A stretch of DNA of 64,000 nt, from contig NZ_JFHN01000025.1 of assembly GCF_000590885.1 (NCBI RefSeq), positions 44,605 through 108,604 on the forward strand, written 5' to 3'. This DNA is from Erwinia mallotivora. Its GTDB lineage: Bacteria; Pseudomonadota; Gammaproteobacteria; Enterobacterales; Enterobacteriaceae. How positions within the stretch are numbered: the first letter of the stretch is position 1; each line of letters begins with the position of its first letter. Shown one piece after another: positions 36,048-45,040 of the stretch. Position numbers and translations under genes: made by a program. The notes under the pieces are model-generated. The model saw only the letters and a list, made by a program, of their open reading frames with translations. It was not told where the DNA came from and made no database searches.

Positions 36048-36082
36048 TTGCCAGGCTATAGCCTGAGGTTATAGCCTGGCAA
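36048..36082. promoter_or_regulatory. 35-bp dyad with perfect 13-bp arms upstream of dgcN
   Basis: TTGCCAGGCTATA, nine spacer bases, TATAGCCTGGCAA, located 81-115 bp upstream of the dgcN ATG and just after the alpha/beta-hydrolase stop (36098). No T-run follows on the minus strand. It could be an operator for the D-peptide operon (the core ATA-N9-TAT has LysR-type spacing) or a 3'-end hairpin of the hydrolase message. Confidence 0.55.
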
Positions 36083-36097
36083 ACACCGGGCACCTCG

Positions 36098-37108
36098 CTA
36101 TTTTTTGATATCGCTTAACAGCGTCCGATTGAAACCTGCCGGATCTTCCATCTGCGGCGCGTGTCCCATCCCCTGCAATTCAATCAGCCTGGCGTGAGGG
36201 ATCAGGGCCGCCACCTGCCTGCCCAGCACATTATAATGGCCGATGTTTGCCCTGACCTGCGGCGGCGCGATATCGCTACCTATTGCCGTGGTGTCAGCCG
36301 TACCAATAATTAACGTGGTCGGCACGGCGAGGTCTTTGAATTCGTAATACACCGGCTGGGTGAAAATCATGTCGTAGATTAAAGCGGAGTTCCAGGCCAC
36401 GGCCTGATGCCCTGGCCCGTTGTTCAGTCCGGCCAGCATGGTGACCCAGCGGTCATATTCCGGCTTCCACTTGCCAACGTAATAGGTATTCAGCTCATAC
36501 TTTTTAATGCTGGCCGCCGAGGTTTTCAGTTCACGTTGATACCACTGATCGACGCTGCGCCACGGCACCCCCTTCGCCTTCCAGTCCTCCAGACCAATCG
36601 GATTCACCAGCACCAGCTTCTGCACCTGCTGCGGATACATCAACGCATAACGAGTGGCCAGCATGCCGCCGGTTGAATGTCCCACCAGAATGATGTCACT
36701 GAGATGCAGACTGTCGAGCAGCTGCCGGGTATTCGCCGCCAGCTGCTGGAAACTGTACTGATAGCGCATCGGTTTGGTTGAGGTGCAAAAGCCGATCTGA
36801 TCCGGCGCGATAACCCGGTATCCGGCGTGATTTAATGCCGTGATGGTGTCCTGCCAGGTGATACCGCAAAAATTTTTGCCGTGCAGCAATACCACCGTCC
36901 GGCCATTCGCTTCTCCCTGCGGCTGGCTGTCGATATAGCCCATCACCAGCGCCTGTCCCTGGGACGTAAAGCTGAATCTCTGCACCGGCAAGGTAAAATC
37001 AAAGCCCTGTAATTCAGCGCCAAACTGCGGCGTGGCCGACTCGGCTGCCGCTGCGTTGAACATTAACAGGGCCGCAGGTAACAGAACGTGAAAAATTTTT
37101 AACACCAT
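36098..37108 (-). CDS. Exported alpha/beta hydrolase
   Basis: Alpha/beta-fold hydrolase of about 336 residues. Start ATG 37108 (MVLKIFHVLLPAALLMFNAA) has GAGG six nt upstream and opens directly on a signal peptide ending AAA/AES; the frame extends eight codons further. Oxyanion segment VVLLHGKNFCG, nucleophile in LVGHSTGGM (Ser), acid region IIGTADTTAIG and catalytic His in GMGHAPQME. Reaction and substrate unknown. Separated from dgcN by 130 bp with a palindrome. Confidence 0.88.
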   Translation of the reverse strand: MVLKIFHVLLPAALLMFNAAAAESATPQFGAELQGFDFTLPVQRFSFTSQGQALVMGYIDSQPQGEANGRTVVLLHGKNFCGITWQDTITALNHAGYRVIAPDQIGFCTSTKPMRYQYSFQQLAANTRQLLDSLHLSDIILVGHSTGGMLATRYALMYPQQVQKLVLVNPIGLEDWKAKGVPWRSVDQWYQRELKTSAASIKKYELNTYYVGKWKPEYDRWVTMLAGLNNGPGHQAVAWNSALIYDMIFTQPVYYEFKDLAVPTTLIIGTADTTAIGSDIAPPQVRANIGHYNVLGRQVAALIPHARLIELQGMGHAPQMEDPAGFNRTLLSDIKK

Positions 37109-37294
37109 AATCATCCTCAGCAGGGGCATCACATCCGGCCAGAAACCGCGCCAGACAGGTTATAAACATAGAGGATATTTTTTGCGGGGCGGGATGATAA
37201 AACGAGCGGATGAACAAAAAGGGCGGGGGAAGTGGCGATTTTTACTTTCAGATATACATTTATGCTGTCAACGCCATTAATCAAGGGAAAGTCG

Positions 37295-37399
37295 ATGTTA
37301 AACAATACCGGTTGGTTGCTCTCATTGTTGTGGCTCACTGTCTGTAATTGTCTGGAGCCTGAAGCGCCTGAGCGTTCCAGTTTTTTTATGAGCGCCTGA
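37295..37399 (+). other. Candidate 34-codon ORF or small transcript
   Basis: ATG 37295 preceded by AAGGGAAAG opens MLNNTGWLLSLLWLTVCN..., a short hydrophobic segment ending ...MSA. It lies in the 37109-37489 gap that has no other gene. An imperfect hairpin (CTGGAGC...GCGTTCCAG) at about 37352-37380 followed by T7 falls inside the frame, so the region could instead be a short non-coding transcript. No recognised family. Confidence 0.22.
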
Positions 37400-37433
37400 C
37401 AGGCGGCGGCTCTGCCCGGTCACCAACAGAAAA

Positions 37434-37462
37434 GGGGGCGATATAGCACTCGCCCCCTTTTT
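37434..37462. terminator. Bidirectional terminator downstream of adhP
   Basis: GGGGGCGA, 8-nt loop, TCGCCCCC, flanked by AAAA on the left and TTTTT on the right. It terminates adhP on the minus strand and would also stop plus-strand transcripts from the preceding gap. Confidence 0.85.
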
Positions 37463-37489
37463 ATCTATCGCTTGCTCCCAGCTCCGGGG

Positions 37490-38503
37490 CTACTTCATGG
37501 CGAAGTCGATAACCATACGTCCTTTAATTTTGCCTTCCAGCATCTCATCGAAAATGGTGTTAATGTCCTCAACCGGCCTTCTGGTCACGGTCGGCACCAC
37601 TTTGCCCTCGGCGGCGAACTGGAACGCTTCCGCCAGATCTTCCCGTGTGCCAACCAGCGAACCCACCACCTGAATACCATCCAGCACCAGGCGTGGAATA
37701 TTCAGGCTCATGGATTCTGGCGGCAGACCCACCGCAACCACCCTGCCCCCGGCGCGCATCGCATCCACCGCAGAGTTAAATGCCGATTTGGCTACCGCAG
37801 TGACCACCGCCGCGTGAGCGCCGCCGGTTTTCTCCTGGATGACCTTCGCCGCATCTTCCTTCGCCGGGTTAATCAGCAGGTCCGCGCCCATATCGCGGGC
37901 AAACTGTAACTGGGCGTCGTTGACATCTATCGCAATCACTTTGGCATTAAACACATTCTTCGCATACTGCAATGCCAGATTGCCCAGGCCACCCAGACCA
38001 TAAATGGCGATCCATTTGCCCGGCTGAATGCCGGAAACTTTTACCGCTTTGTAGGTTGTCACCCCTGCGCAGGTAACACTGCTGGCCGCGGCTGAATCCA
38101 GACCATCCGGCACCTTCACCGCATAATCCGCCACCACGATGCACTCTTCGGCCATGCCACCATCTACGGTGAAACCGGCATTCTTAACATCACGACACAG
38201 CGTTTCATTGCCGGTGGTGCAATATTCACAATGACCGCATCCCTCATAGAACCAGGCAACGCTGGCACGATCGCCCACCTTAAGCGACGTCACTCCCGGG
38301 CCCACTTCTTTCACCACACCGATACCTTCATGTCCCAGCACCACGCCGGTGCGGTCGCCAAAGTCGCCATTTTTTACATGCAAATCAGTGTGGCAAACGC
38401 CACAACAATCCATTTTCAGCAACGCCTCGCCGTGTGCAAGGGCGCGCAGCTTTTTGTCCACGACGTCAACAGAGTGATCTTGATTTACCACGGCAGCTTT
38501 CAT
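37490..38503 (-). CDS. adhP: Zinc-dependent alcohol dehydrogenase AdhP
   Basis: NAD-dependent, propanol/ethanol-preferring alcohol dehydrogenase, 337 residues. Catalytic zinc: Cys37 in CGVCHTD, His58 and Glu59 in GHEGIG, and Cys in SVTCAGVT. Structural zinc Cys cluster in [16 protein letters not shown]. The Rossmann nucleotide site is [13 protein letters not shown] and the NAD-selecting acidic residue is in VIAIDVND. Cytoplasmic tetramer in relatives. Monocistronic, with a terminator downstream. Confidence 0.94.
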   Translation of the reverse strand: MKAAVVNQDHSVDVVDKKLRALAHGEALLKMDCCGVCHTDLHVKNGDFGDRTGVVLGHEGIGVVKEVGPGVTSLKVGDRASVAWFYEGCGHCEYCTTGNETLCRDVKNAGFTVDGGMAEECIVVADYAVKVPDGLDSAAASSVTCAGVTTYKAVKVSGIQPGKWIAIYGLGGLGNLALQYAKNVFNAKVIAIDVNDAQLQFARDMGADLLINPAKEDAAKVIQEKTGGAHAAVVTAVAKSAFNSAVDAMRAGGRVVAVGLPPESMSLNIPRLVLDGIQVVGSLVGTREDLAEAFQFAAEGKVVPTVTRRPVEDINTIFDEMLEGKIKGRMVIDFAMK

Positions 38504-38818
38504 CTTCCATTCCTCTTTTGAGTGTTATAAGCACGTCTACTATAAGATGATTTTGCAAAGGAATTTTGATTCAGAACAGGATAAAAAATTCTCGACAACA
38601 GATTATAGCAACTGGAGATCGGCAGGATTGCAGGGATGCAAATTCAATAAAAATGAAACGCTATTTTATTAAATTAGTGAAGCTGTCCGGTATTTTCTTC
38701 CTTCTACCGCCATTGCCCCTTCACTGTTGGCAGAATCGCAAAGGTTTTCCTCCCTTCATCCTTCTACTTTACCCACTTCCCCCGACATCTCGCCGGGCGT
38801 GTATATAGGCTAATCAGG
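38504..38818. other. Divergent intergenic region adhP / uronate operon
   Basis: 315 bp between two divergent genes; holds both promoters by position. A KdgR- or CRP-like site might be expected for the uronate operon, but I see no site I can assign with confidence. A short frame from ATG 38653 (MKRYFIKLVKLSGIF...) has no ribosome site. Confidence 0.4.
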
Positions 38819-40432
38819 ATGAATACTATGACGACACGTAAACCTGGAATGCTCAACTATCTGGCTTATGGATCGGGAGATTTTCTCGGCGCCGGAACGA
38901 TGGCATTAACTTCAGCCTGGCTGTTGTATTTTTACACCACCTTTTGTGGTTTAAGTCCCATCCAGGCAACCTCCATCTTTGCGATGGCCCGTATTGTAGA
39001 TGGCGTGGTCAGCCCGCTAATGGGCTATCTGACCGACCATTTCGGTGCCACCCGGCTCGGCAAACGCTTTGGCCGACGTAAGTTCTTTATTCTTATCGGT
39101 ATTCCGTTGGTGTTCAGCTACAGTCTGATGTGGGTCGGCGATATGACCTATGTCTATTACCTGCTGACCTATTTGATCTTTGAAGTGGTCTATACCTCGA
39201 TTCTGGTGCCTTATGAAACCCTGGTGCCGGAAATGACCGATGACTTTAAAGAGAAAACCAAATTTTCCGGCGCACGCATTGCGCTGGCGCAGCTTTCGGC
39301 TATCCTGGCCGCATTTTTACCAGGTATTCTGCTCAGCTATTTCGGCAAAGATAATCCTTTATCCTTCTTTTATTCCAGCCTGGTGTTCTCAATACTTTGT
39401 GCGCTTGTGCTGACCCTGGTCTATCTGTACACCTGGGAACGGCCAGCAGAGAAGAAATCCGCCGCCGCACTGGCCGATGAACAACAAAAACTGACGCTGG
39501 GTCAGAGCCTGCATCGTCTGAAGGTTGATCTGTTCTCCACGCTGCGCATCCGCATCTTCCGCCAGCATCTGGGGATGTATCTTGGCGGCTATATCGCCCA
39601 GGACGTGTTTAACGCCGTGTTTACCTACTACGTGGTGTTTGTACTGATGCAGAGCGCCACCGTGGCCTCCAATCTGATGGGCACGATGGCGATTCTGCAA
39701 TTTGTTGCCGTTATCGGCATGATCCCACTGTGCATTCGCTTCGGACCAGCCCCCTCTTACCGGATTGTCGTGGTGCTGTTTGGCCTCAGCGCTTTCTCCT
39801 ATGGCGTACTTTACTACGCGGGAATGAGCGATGTGTTCTCGCTGCTGCTGCTGATCTCGGCCGTAGCAGGTCTGGGACGCGGGGGCATCAACTATGTGCC
39901 CTGGAATATCTACACCTACATCTCTGATGTGGATGAAGTGATCACCGGCCAGCGCCGCGAAGGCATTTTTGCCGGGGTGATGACGCTGACGCGCAAAGCC
40001 TCTCAGGCGGGAGCCGTCATGCTGGTGGGCATTCTGATGCAGCTGTCGGGCTTTGTCACCGGCAGCAGTGAGCAAAACAGCACCGTCAGCCATACCATTC
40101 TGGCCATTCTCTGTGTGGGAACACTGCTGGTACTGCTGATGGGCTTCCTCATCTCTTTACGTTTCAAATTGAACCTGCAAACACACCAGATTCTGCGTAA
40201 TGAAGCAGAAAAAATGCGGGTGGCAGGCGACATCGTTCCCAACGACATTACCCCCCTGGCACGCGCCACGCTGGAGATGCTAGCCGGTATGCCATACGAG
40301 TCACTGTGGGGAAACAACAATATTGGGTTTCTCAACCGCGACAAACCGGCAGCCAAAACGCTGTCCGCCAAAGCGGCTGAGGCAACAGTAAAAAATGCCA
40401 GCGACAACTTATCCCGTCCTGGCCAACTTTAG
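38819..40432 (+). CDS. GPH-family sugar:cation symporter (oligouronide uptake)
   Basis: Inner-membrane MFS symporter of the glycoside-pentoside-hexuronide (GPH/MelB) family, 537 residues with about 12 helices. The early MARIVDGVVSPLMGYLTDHF and FGRRKFFILIGIPLV are GPH signatures. A C-terminal cytoplasmic tail of roughly 100 residues is long for the family. First gene of a four-gene operon with GH88/105 hydrolase, KduD and an RpiB-like isomerase, implying import of unsaturated galacturonide or rhamnogalacturonide disaccharides. 19 nt before the hydrolase. Confidence 0.9.
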   Translation: MNTMTTRKPGMLNYLAYGSGDFLGAGTMALTSAWLLYFYTTFCGLSPIQATSIFAMARIVDGVVSPLMGYLTDHFGATRLGKRFGRRKFFILIGIPLVFSYSLMWVGDMTYVYYLLTYLIFEVVYTSILVPYETLVPEMTDDFKEKTKFSGARIALAQLSAILAAFLPGILLSYFGKDNPLSFFYSSLVFSILCALVLTLVYLYTWERPAEKKSAAALADEQQKLTLGQSLHRLKVDLFSTLRIRIFRQHLGMYLGGYIAQDVFNAVFTYYVVFVLMQSATVASNLMGTMAILQFVAVIGMIPLCIRFGPAPSYRIVVVLFGLSAFSYGVLYYAGMSDVFSLLLLISAVAGLGRGGINYVPWNIYTYISDVDEVITGQRREGIFAGVMTLTRKASQAGAVMLVGILMQLSGFVTGSSEQNSTVSHTILAILCVGTLLVLLMGFLISLRFKLNLQTHQILRNEAEKMRVAGDIVPNDITPLARATLEMLAGMPYESLWGNNNIGFLNRDKPAAKTLSAKAAEATVKNASDNLSRPGQL

Positions 40433-40451
40433 TAGATTCAGAGGATAGTGC

Positions 40452-41594
40452 ATGATGGTGGTATATCCGGTAAAACACAGCCCGCTGCTGCGACAGCCAG
40501 AGCGGTTTATCGAAAGAGGGGAACTGCATCGGCTGATTAATAAGCTGGTGGATAACCTGGTCAATATTACCGATGAAACCGGCGAATTTCTGTTGCGTCT
40601 CGACGACGGCAGGGTGATCGATACCAAAGGCTGGGCTGGCTGGGAATGGACCCACGGCGTTGGCCTGTATGGTATCCACCAGTATTACCGGTTAACCGGC
40701 GACGATCGTCTGCGGCAGATTGTCGACGACTGGTTCAGCGACAGATTTGCCGAGGGCTCGACCACGCGGAACGTCAATACAGTTTGTCCCTTCCTGACGC
40801 TGGCGTATCGCTATGAAGAGACGCGCGATCCACGTTGGTTGCCTTACCTGGAAAGCTGGGCAGACTGGATTATGCACGCTATGCCGCGCACCGAACTGGC
40901 AGGCTTGCAGCACATCACCCTGGCTGAAGAGAATCATCAGCAGCTATGGGATGACACCCTGATGATGACCGTGCTGCCGCTGGCAAAAATTGGCAAGTTG
41001 TTGAATCGTCCAGAGTACATCGAAGAAGCAAAATATCAGTTTATGCTGCATACCCAGCATCTGATGGATAAAGAAACCGGGTTGTGGTTTCACGGCTGGA
41101 CATTCGACGGTCACCATAACTTTGCCAACGCCCGCTGGGCGCGGGGTAACAGCTGGCTGACCATCGTTATTCCGGAGTTCCTGGAGTTGCTGGACCTGCC
41201 GGAAAACGATGCCACGCGCCGCTTCCTGCAACAGGTGCTGGCCTGCCAGCTGGCTGCACTGGAGCAATGCCAGGATGACAGCGGTCTGTGGCATACGCTG
41301 CTTGACGATCCCCATTCCTATCTTGAAGCCTCAGCAACCGCTGGCTTTGCGTTCGGTATGCTGAAAGCGGCACGTCGCCACTATGCCGACCCGCGCTATG
41401 TCGCCGTAGCAGAGAAGGCACTGAAGGGGCTGATCGCACGCATCAATGACGATGGCGAACTGACTCAGGTCTCCTTCGGAACCGGCATGGGCAAAGATCT
41501 TGAATTCTACCGCCAGATACCGCTCACCTCGATGCCTTACGGCCAGGCGATGGCGATCCTTTGTCTGGTGGAGTATCTGCACGCCTATCTCTGA
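40452..41594 (+). CDS. Unsaturated uronyl/rhamnogalacturonyl hydrolase (GH88/GH105)
   Basis: Cytoplasmic glycoside hydrolase of 380 residues, (alpha/alpha)6 barrel. GWAGWEWTHGVGLYGIHQYY near the start, QQLWDDTLMMTVLPLAKIG (catalytic Asp region, D-D-x-L/F-M) and FANARWARGNSWLTI (W-A-R-G-N-x-W) are YteR/RhiN hallmarks. It hydrates the C4-C5 double bond at the non-reducing end of lyase products and releases 5-keto-4-deoxyuronate. No signal peptide, matching uptake by the symporter upstream. Confidence 0.92.
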   Translation: MMVVYPVKHSPLLRQPERFIERGELHRLINKLVDNLVNITDETGEFLLRLDDGRVIDTKGWAGWEWTHGVGLYGIHQYYRLTGDDRLRQIVDDWFSDRFAEGSTTRNVNTVCPFLTLAYRYEETRDPRWLPYLESWADWIMHAMPRTELAGLQHITLAEENHQQLWDDTLMMTVLPLAKIGKLLNRPEYIEEAKYQFMLHTQHLMDKETGLWFHGWTFDGHHNFANARWARGNSWLTIVIPEFLELLDLPENDATRRFLQQVLACQLAALEQCQDDSGLWHTLLDDPHSYLEASATAGFAFGMLKAARRHYADPRYVAVAEKALKGLIARINDDGELTQVSFGTGMGKDLEFYRQIPLTSMPYGQAMAILCLVEYLHAYL

Positions 41595-41607
41595 ATAAGG
41601 AAACCGC

Positions 41608-42369
41608 ATGATTCTTGATGATTTTTCTCTTCACGGAAAGGTGGCCATCGTCACCGGATGCAATACCGGCTTAGGGAAAAGCATGGCAACAGGTCTGGCA
41701 CAGGCAGGCTGTGACATTGTGGCGATTAACCGCAGTGAGCCGGTGGAAACAGCGGCAGAAGTCAACGCGCTGGGACGTCGTTTTCTCAGCCTGAGGGCCG
41801 ACCTGATGAGGCAGGATCAACTCTCCTCCCTGTTGGAACGTGCGGTAGACGAAATGGGGCAGATCGATATCCTGGTGAACAACGCTGGCATTATCCGTCG
41901 CGAAGACGCGGTGGATTTCAGTGAACAGGACTGGGACGATGTGATGAACGTCAACATCAAGACAATGTTTTTCTTATCACAACGGGTGGCACGCCAGTTT
42001 ATCGCTCAGGGCAGCGGCGGCAAAATTATCAACATTGCCTCCATGCTCTCATTTCAGGGCGGCATCCGGGTTCCCTCCTATACTGCGTCAAAAAGCGCAG
42101 TGATGGGATTGACGCGCGAGCTGGCTAACGAATGGGCTAAATACCATATCAACGTTAACGCGCTGGCTCCGGGTTACTTCGCCACCAACAACACAGAAAA
42201 GCTGCGTAAAGATGAAACGCGCAGTGAGGAAATTTTGTCCCGAATTCCCGCCGGGCGCTGGGGACAGCCTGAAGATTTAGCCGCCCCGGTGGTGTTTCTT
42301 GCCTCCAGGGCTTCTGACTATATAAACGGCTATACCCTCGCGGTGGACGGCGGCTGGCTGGCGCGCTGA
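41608..42369 (+). CDS. kduD: 2-dehydro-3-deoxy-D-gluconate 5-dehydrogenase KduD
   Basis: Short-chain dehydrogenase, 253 residues. Cofactor site TGCNTGLGKS, NNAGIIRR, catalytic Ser in INIASMLSFQGG and Y-x-x-x-K in VPSYTASKSAV. The C-terminal SRASDYINGYTLAVDGGWLAR is the KduD ending. It interconverts 3-deoxy-D-glycero-2,5-hexodiulosonate and 2-keto-3-deoxygluconate, the last step before KdgK. 13 nt after the hydrolase. Confidence 0.93.
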   Translation: MILDDFSLHGKVAIVTGCNTGLGKSMATGLAQAGCDIVAINRSEPVETAAEVNALGRRFLSLRADLMRQDQLSSLLERAVDEMGQIDILVNNAGIIRREDAVDFSEQDWDDVMNVNIKTMFFLSQRVARQFIAQGSGGKIINIASMLSFQGGIRVPSYTASKSAVMGLTRELANEWAKYHINVNALAPGYFATNNTEKLRKDETRSEEILSRIPAGRWGQPEDLAAPVVFLASRASDYINGYTLAVDGGWLAR

Positions 42370-42413
42370 CCCCCGGACCTTTTAACGACTCAATGCTTAA
42401 TGCAGGAGAGAAC

Positions 42414-43055
42414 ATGAATATTGCACTGATGATGGAAAACAGCCAGGCAGCAAAAAATGCCACGGTGTTGGAACAGTTGCAGGCCGTAGCTAAAGATAAC
42501 CATGATGCGGTATATAACGTCGGAATGAGCGATGAACAGGATCACCACCTGACGTATATCCATCTTGGCATTATGGCCAGCATTTTACTCAACGCTAAGG
42601 CGGTGGATTTTGTGGTGACGGGTTGTGGCACAGGCCAGGGTGCGCTGATGTCACTCAATATCCATCCTGGCGTGGTCTGTGGTTACTGTATCGATCCGGC
42701 GGATGCTTTTCTTTTCGCCCAGATCAATAACGGCAATGCGCTTTCGCTGCCCTTTGCCAAAGGCTTTGGTTGGGGAGCCGAGCTGAATGTTCGCTATATC
42801 TTCGAAAAAGCCTTTACCGGCCGGAGGGGCGAAGGATATCCGGTCGATCGTAAAGAGCCGCAGGTTCGTAATGCCGGGCTGTTGAACCAGGTTAAAAGTG
42901 CGGTAATCAAAGATAACTATCTGGATACCTTGCGCGCCATCGATCCTGAACTGGTCAAAACGGCAGTGGGCGGCAAGCGCTTCCAGCAGTGTCTGTTTGA
43001 ACAGGGTAAAGACGCAGAGATTGTTGCCTGGGTCAGACAGCTTATTCACGCCTGA
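42414..43055 (+). CDS. RpiB/LacA/LacB-family sugar isomerase, possible DhuI-type uronate isomerase
   Basis: Aldose-ketose isomerase of 213 residues from ATG 42414 (AGGAGA upstream; the frame opens 7 codons earlier). MNIALMMENSQAAKNATV, the GIMASILLNAKAVDFVVTG region and CGTGQGALMS fit the RpiB fold, with the usual Cys-Gly-Thr-Gly active-site loop. In uronate operons RpiB-like DhuI isomerises 5-keto-4-deoxyuronate in place of KduI. No kduI is adjacent, and this gene follows kduD, so that role is inferred. C-terminal 60 residues are an extension beyond E. coli RpiB. Confidence 0.8.
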   Translation: MNIALMMENSQAAKNATVLEQLQAVAKDNHDAVYNVGMSDEQDHHLTYIHLGIMASILLNAKAVDFVVTGCGTGQGALMSLNIHPGVVCGYCIDPADAFLFAQINNGNALSLPFAKGFGWGAELNVRYIFEKAFTGRRGEGYPVDRKEPQVRNAGLLNQVKSAVIKDNYLDTLRAIDPELVKTAVGGKRFQQCLFEQGKDAEIVAWVRQLIHA

Positions 43056-43067
43056 TTTAAATTTAAT

Positions 43068-43132
43068 CAGCTGTGATAATATTCACAGCTGTTCAGTTGC
43101 CCCCTTCATTAATATTTTCCTGGTGAAGGGGG
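43068..43132. terminator. Two tandem hairpins, bidirectional termination
   Basis: Hairpin one: CAGCTGTGA, 6-nt loop, TCACAGCTG (43068-43091). Hairpin two: CCCCCTTCA, 15-nt loop, TGAAGGGGG (43100-43132) followed by GATTTTAA. They separate the plus-strand uronate operon from the convergent DUF1471 gene. Confidence 0.7.
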
Positions 43133-43136
43133 GATT

Positions 43137-43409
43137 TTAATCCCGATAGATGACGGCCGTTGCTCTGATAAAACTGGAGTCGCCCGGAGTATCAAAACTG
43201 GTAATACGATAGCGTTCGGCACCCGCATTGATTGCTTTTTCCCGGATGGCCTCCATCGCCTCATTTGGGCTGCCTCTGAAAGCGCTCAGACTCACCACCC
43301 CCATCTTTGTTAAACCCTGAGCCTCATACTGATTGACTGAGACGGCAGCAAAAGCTGGCAGGGAAAGCGAGCACGCGACAAAACCTATAATCAAATTATT
43401 TTTCATCAT
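43137..43409 (-). CDS. DUF1471 (YdgH/BhsA/McbA-like) secreted stress protein
   Basis: Small exported protein, about 90 residues from ATG 43409 (GAGGG upstream; another ATG at 43406). A signal peptide (MMKNNLIIGFVACSLSLPAFA) precedes a DUF1471 domain with GVVSLSAFRGSPNEAMEAI, EKAINAGAERYRITSF and ATAVIYRD. Relatives in E. coli (BhsA, McbA, YhcN) respond to stress and influence envelope or biofilm properties. Specific role unknown. Confidence 0.88.
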   Translation of the reverse strand: MMKNNLIIGFVACSLSLPAFAAVSVNQYEAQGLTKMGVVSLSAFRGSPNEAMEAIREKAINAGAERYRITSFDTPGDSSFIRATAVIYRD

Positions 43410-43687
43410 GTTACCCTCAGTAATTAACCTGAAGGCATCATACAAAAAACAAATAAGATAAATCTCTGCCACGAGTAAATTTAAGTATAATTACGTTTAT
43501 ATATCAGAAAAACTGAAGATTAAACCACATACATTAATTTTATAAGACACAGGAAATATCAGAAAAAATAACAAATAAAAGACTTATTTTAAATAAAAAT
43601 AAATATCGAAAATTAAGAATATCTATTTAATTACTATTTAATATTCCGTGTTATCTTCTGGTCATTAATCACCAAGGAGATAACGCA

Positions 43688-44140
43688 ATGAAAGCTGGAA
43701 TTATTGGACTTATGGTTGCCGGAGTACTGACATCTTCTGTTGCTTTTGCTCAGGAAAATACGCCGTGCGTTAAGATGACTGAGTCTGAAGTGGCTGCAAT
43801 GTTTGACCGCTGGAACGACTCTCTGAAAACCGGGGATGCAAAAACGGTATCAGAAAATTACCTGTCCGACGCCGTGTTGCTACCAACATTATCTGATAAG
43901 GTTCGCCTCACTGACGAAGAACGAATCGATTACTTCAAGAAATTCCTGGCTAAAAAACCCGTCGGGCACATTGACAGCCGGACGGTTCGCATCGGCTGCA
44001 ACAAAGCCATTGATACCGGCACCTACACCTTCACCTTTGGAGACGGCAGTAAAGCCGCAGCACGCTATACCTTCACCTACAGCTGGAACGGCGAAAAGTG
44101 GTTAATCTCCACTCACCACTCTTCCGCAATGCCTGAATAA
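43688..44140 (+). CDS. Exported SgcJ/EcaC (NTF2-like) family protein
   Basis: Secreted protein of 150 residues. Signal peptide MKAGIIGLMVAGVLTSSVAFA, then an NTF2-like fold: EVAAMFDRWNDSLKTGDAKT, VSENYLSDAVLLPTLSDK, RLTDEERIDYFKKFL, RYTFTYSWNGEKWLISTHH and SSAMPE. This matches the SgcJ/EcaC group of the SnoaL/DUF4440 superfamily, whose biochemical role is not settled. Ribosome site AAGGAG. A single transcription unit with a terminator. Confidence 0.85.
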   Translation: MKAGIIGLMVAGVLTSSVAFAQENTPCVKMTESEVAAMFDRWNDSLKTGDAKTVSENYLSDAVLLPTLSDKVRLTDEERIDYFKKFLAKKPVGHIDSRTVRIGCNKAIDTGTYTFTFGDGSKAAARYTFTYSWNGEKWLISTHHSSAMPE

Positions 44141-44148
44141 GATTTTTT

Positions 44149-44179
44149 CTCCACGTCCTGCGGGATGTGGAGAGTTTTT
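44149..44179 (+). terminator. Rho-independent terminator
   Basis: CTCCACGTCC, loop TGCG, GGATGTGGAG (one G-T pair) followed by AGTTTTT, immediately after the SgcJ-like gene. Confidence 0.8.
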
Positions 44180-44403
44180 GCTCTGCTTCTGCCCCATCCT
44201 GTCAAAACCGGTTAACCCCGGACTGTGCCAGCCAGCCGTTGCCTGTTCCACCAGGCCTGAACGGTAAAAAATTGCTTCAATTGTTCGATCCTGCATGAAG
44301 TCGTGTTCTGATTCAGGCAAAATCCTGACCACGAGGTGCCTGGAGTGCTCGCCGTTACAGGCGCAAAATAAATTTTAATTTTTACCTTTGATAAGGAGCA
44401 GGT

Positions 44404-44751
44404 ATGAAAAAAGTGGTGTTACTGCTCGCTGTTATAACAGCAATCGGTGCGGCCCATGCTGAAGGTGAAACTGACGATCCGGCACAGAGCTACATCGCTA
44501 ACCTTTGTACTATCGTCACGCAGGAAAAATCCTCAGGCTCTGCCGACAGCTATATTGCCCGGTTAAAAACCCTCACCCCACCCGGTGACGCGGCGTCTCC
44601 CCAGCAGGAAGATACGGCATTCGATGAAGACGAGGCGAGAACCGTGGTCGCCGCGTGGATGAATCTGAATGAAGATCAAAAGAAAGTCGCACGTCAGAGC
44701 CAACAAGCCTGCCAGAATGCGACCTGGGACGAGTATCAGAGCCAGGATTGA
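44404..44751 (+). CDS. Hypothetical exported protein, 115 residues
   Basis: I do not recognise this protein. It has a signal peptide (MKKVVLLLAVITAIGAAHA), a mature part rich in Asp, Glu, Ala and Gln, and two cysteines (IANLCTIVTQ and SQQACQNATW) that could form one disulfide. LNEDQKKVARQSQQAC looks helical. Ribosome site AAGGAG upstream of ATG. Stands alone between the SgcJ-like gene and a run of gene remnants. Confidence 0.75.
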   Translation: MKKVVLLLAVITAIGAAHAEGETDDPAQSYIANLCTIVTQEKSSGSADSYIARLKTLTPPGDAASPQQEDTAFDEDEARTVVAAWMNLNEDQKKVARQSQQACQNATWDEYQSQD

Positions 44752-44860
44752 GGGGCTGTTTTACGGCGTCTGGCGGGCCTTAATAAGCGTAAACCCGCCA
44801 CAAAATCTCTCGGGCCGTTGAAATAGCGATAGAAAATCAGACGACAGGGGAAAACAGGCA

Positions 44861-44989
44861 TTGGCCGAACCTCTTTTGCTCACTTCAGCCAGGCTGTTCT
44901 GCACGCAGATTAAAGAAGACGACTGGGATTTTTACAGATATCTGCTGACCTCCGCTGAAGTGCAATTCTACGTGTCAGATATGGCCTAA
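44861..44989 (+). pseudogene. Truncated GNAT acetyltransferase (N-terminal 42 codons)
   Basis: From TTG 44861 the frame reads LAEPLLLTSARLFCTQIKED, DWDFYRYLLTSAEVQFY and stops at VSDMA. This is the start of a RimJ/RimL-type GNAT fold (L-x-T-x-R-L, then D-W-x-x-F/Y). The rest of the acetyltransferase is missing. An IS3-type transposase remnant begins about 50 bp further on. Confidence 0.55.
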
Positions 44990-45040
44990 ATTACAGAACC
45001 CGGTCTTTTTTCACATAATCGGGAGGCTCATCTTTATATA

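Noticed and set aside
44102..44332. 76-residue minus-strand frame downstream of the SgcJ-like gene
   Set aside because: Overlaps the terminator and the 3' end of a supported gene; no ribosome site, no recognisable domain.
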